From assembly GCF_003385455.1 (NCBI RefSeq), contig NZ_QNUF01000006.1, positions 1 through 64,000 of the forward strand: DNA of 64,000 nucleotides, in the 5' to 3' direction. The DNA is from Chryseobacterium rhizosphaerae (GTDB taxonomy: Bacteria; Bacteroidota; Bacteroidia; Flavobacteriales; Weeksellaceae). The notes beneath the pieces were generated by a model. That model made no database searches. It was not told the DNA's origin and worked only from the letters and a program-made list of their open reading frames with translations. This document shows, piece by piece, positions 63,971 to 64,000 of this stretch. A program made the position numbers and the translations under genes. Within the stretch, counting starts at the first letter, position 1, and each line of letters begins with the position of its first letter.

Positions 63971-64000
63971 CTGATTTCAGAATTTTCAGGAGAGCCTTAG

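Overview
The window looks like chromosomal DNA of a Bacteroidota member of the Chryseobacterium/Elizabethkingia type (Weeksellaceae). Evidence: AT-rich DNA; a fused lpxC-fabZ gene (a Bacteroidota hallmark); a PorX response regulator with a PglZ domain and two proteins with type IX secretion (T9SS) type A C-terminal domains; an Oar-like TonB-dependent receptor; and Bacteroidota-type promoters (TTG/TTTG, a 17-20 nt gap, then TANNTTTG) in front of many genes. No rRNA, tRNA, CRISPR array, transposase, integrase or phage gene was seen.

Region 1 (1-7.8 kb) has hemB, a tiny T9SS-tagged secreted protein, a NatA/NatB-type ABC exporter, an outer-membrane barrel protein, sucD, a small secreted protein, a second LpxD-like acyltransferase and efp. 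Region 2 (7.8-12.3 kb) is the lipid A start block lpxD, lpxC-fabZ, lpxA, with an HD phosphohydrolase upstream. Region 3 (12.5-21.3 kb) has an S41 peptidase, porX, a YciI-like protein, exonuclease III, an RlpA-like protein, two related secreted surface proteins and rimO.

Region 4 (21.4-42.7 kb, all minus strand) is a complete-looking Wzx/Wzy-dependent surface polysaccharide locus. From its 5' end: PglE-like aminotransferase, PglF/WbpM-like dehydratase, Wza, UDP-HexNAc dehydrogenase, Wzc, ManC, Gmd, Fcl, Wzx, a Wzy candidate, glycosyltransferase, acetyltransferase, GT11 fucosyltransferase, glycosyltransferase, a beta-helix lipoprotein, glycosyltransferase, 4-reductase, a WbpL-type initiating transferase and an RmlC-like epimerase. 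ManC, Gmd, Fcl and the fucosyltransferase form a full GDP-fucose supply-and-use route. The WbpM-like dehydratase, the reductase and the WbpL-like transferase suggest a QuiNAc/FucNAc-type first sugar. The middle of the locus is visibly more AT-rich than its flanks.

Region 5 (42.7-52.3 kb) has recX, glyA, a thioredoxin-reductase-like flavoprotein whose whole mRNA leader is predicted to be a 15-copy heptanucleotide repeat, a GT39 membrane glycosyltransferase and a MacAB-like export operon. Region 6 (52.3-64 kb) has nrdB and nrdA with a small protein between them and a group of DnaA-box-like sites upstream, an Oar-like receptor, a T9SS-secreted repeat protein with an EF-hand loop, a DUF72 protein plus a truncated copy of its 5' end, and two uncharacterised genes.

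No clearly new multi-gene system was found. The best leads are the heptamer leader repeat, a cargo-less T9SS C-terminal-domain protein in the same window as porX, the nrdB control region combined with a ribonucleotide reductase lacking ATP-cones, paired TGTTAA repeats upstream of the rlpA-like gene, and the truncated DUF72 copy beside the T9SS repeat protein.
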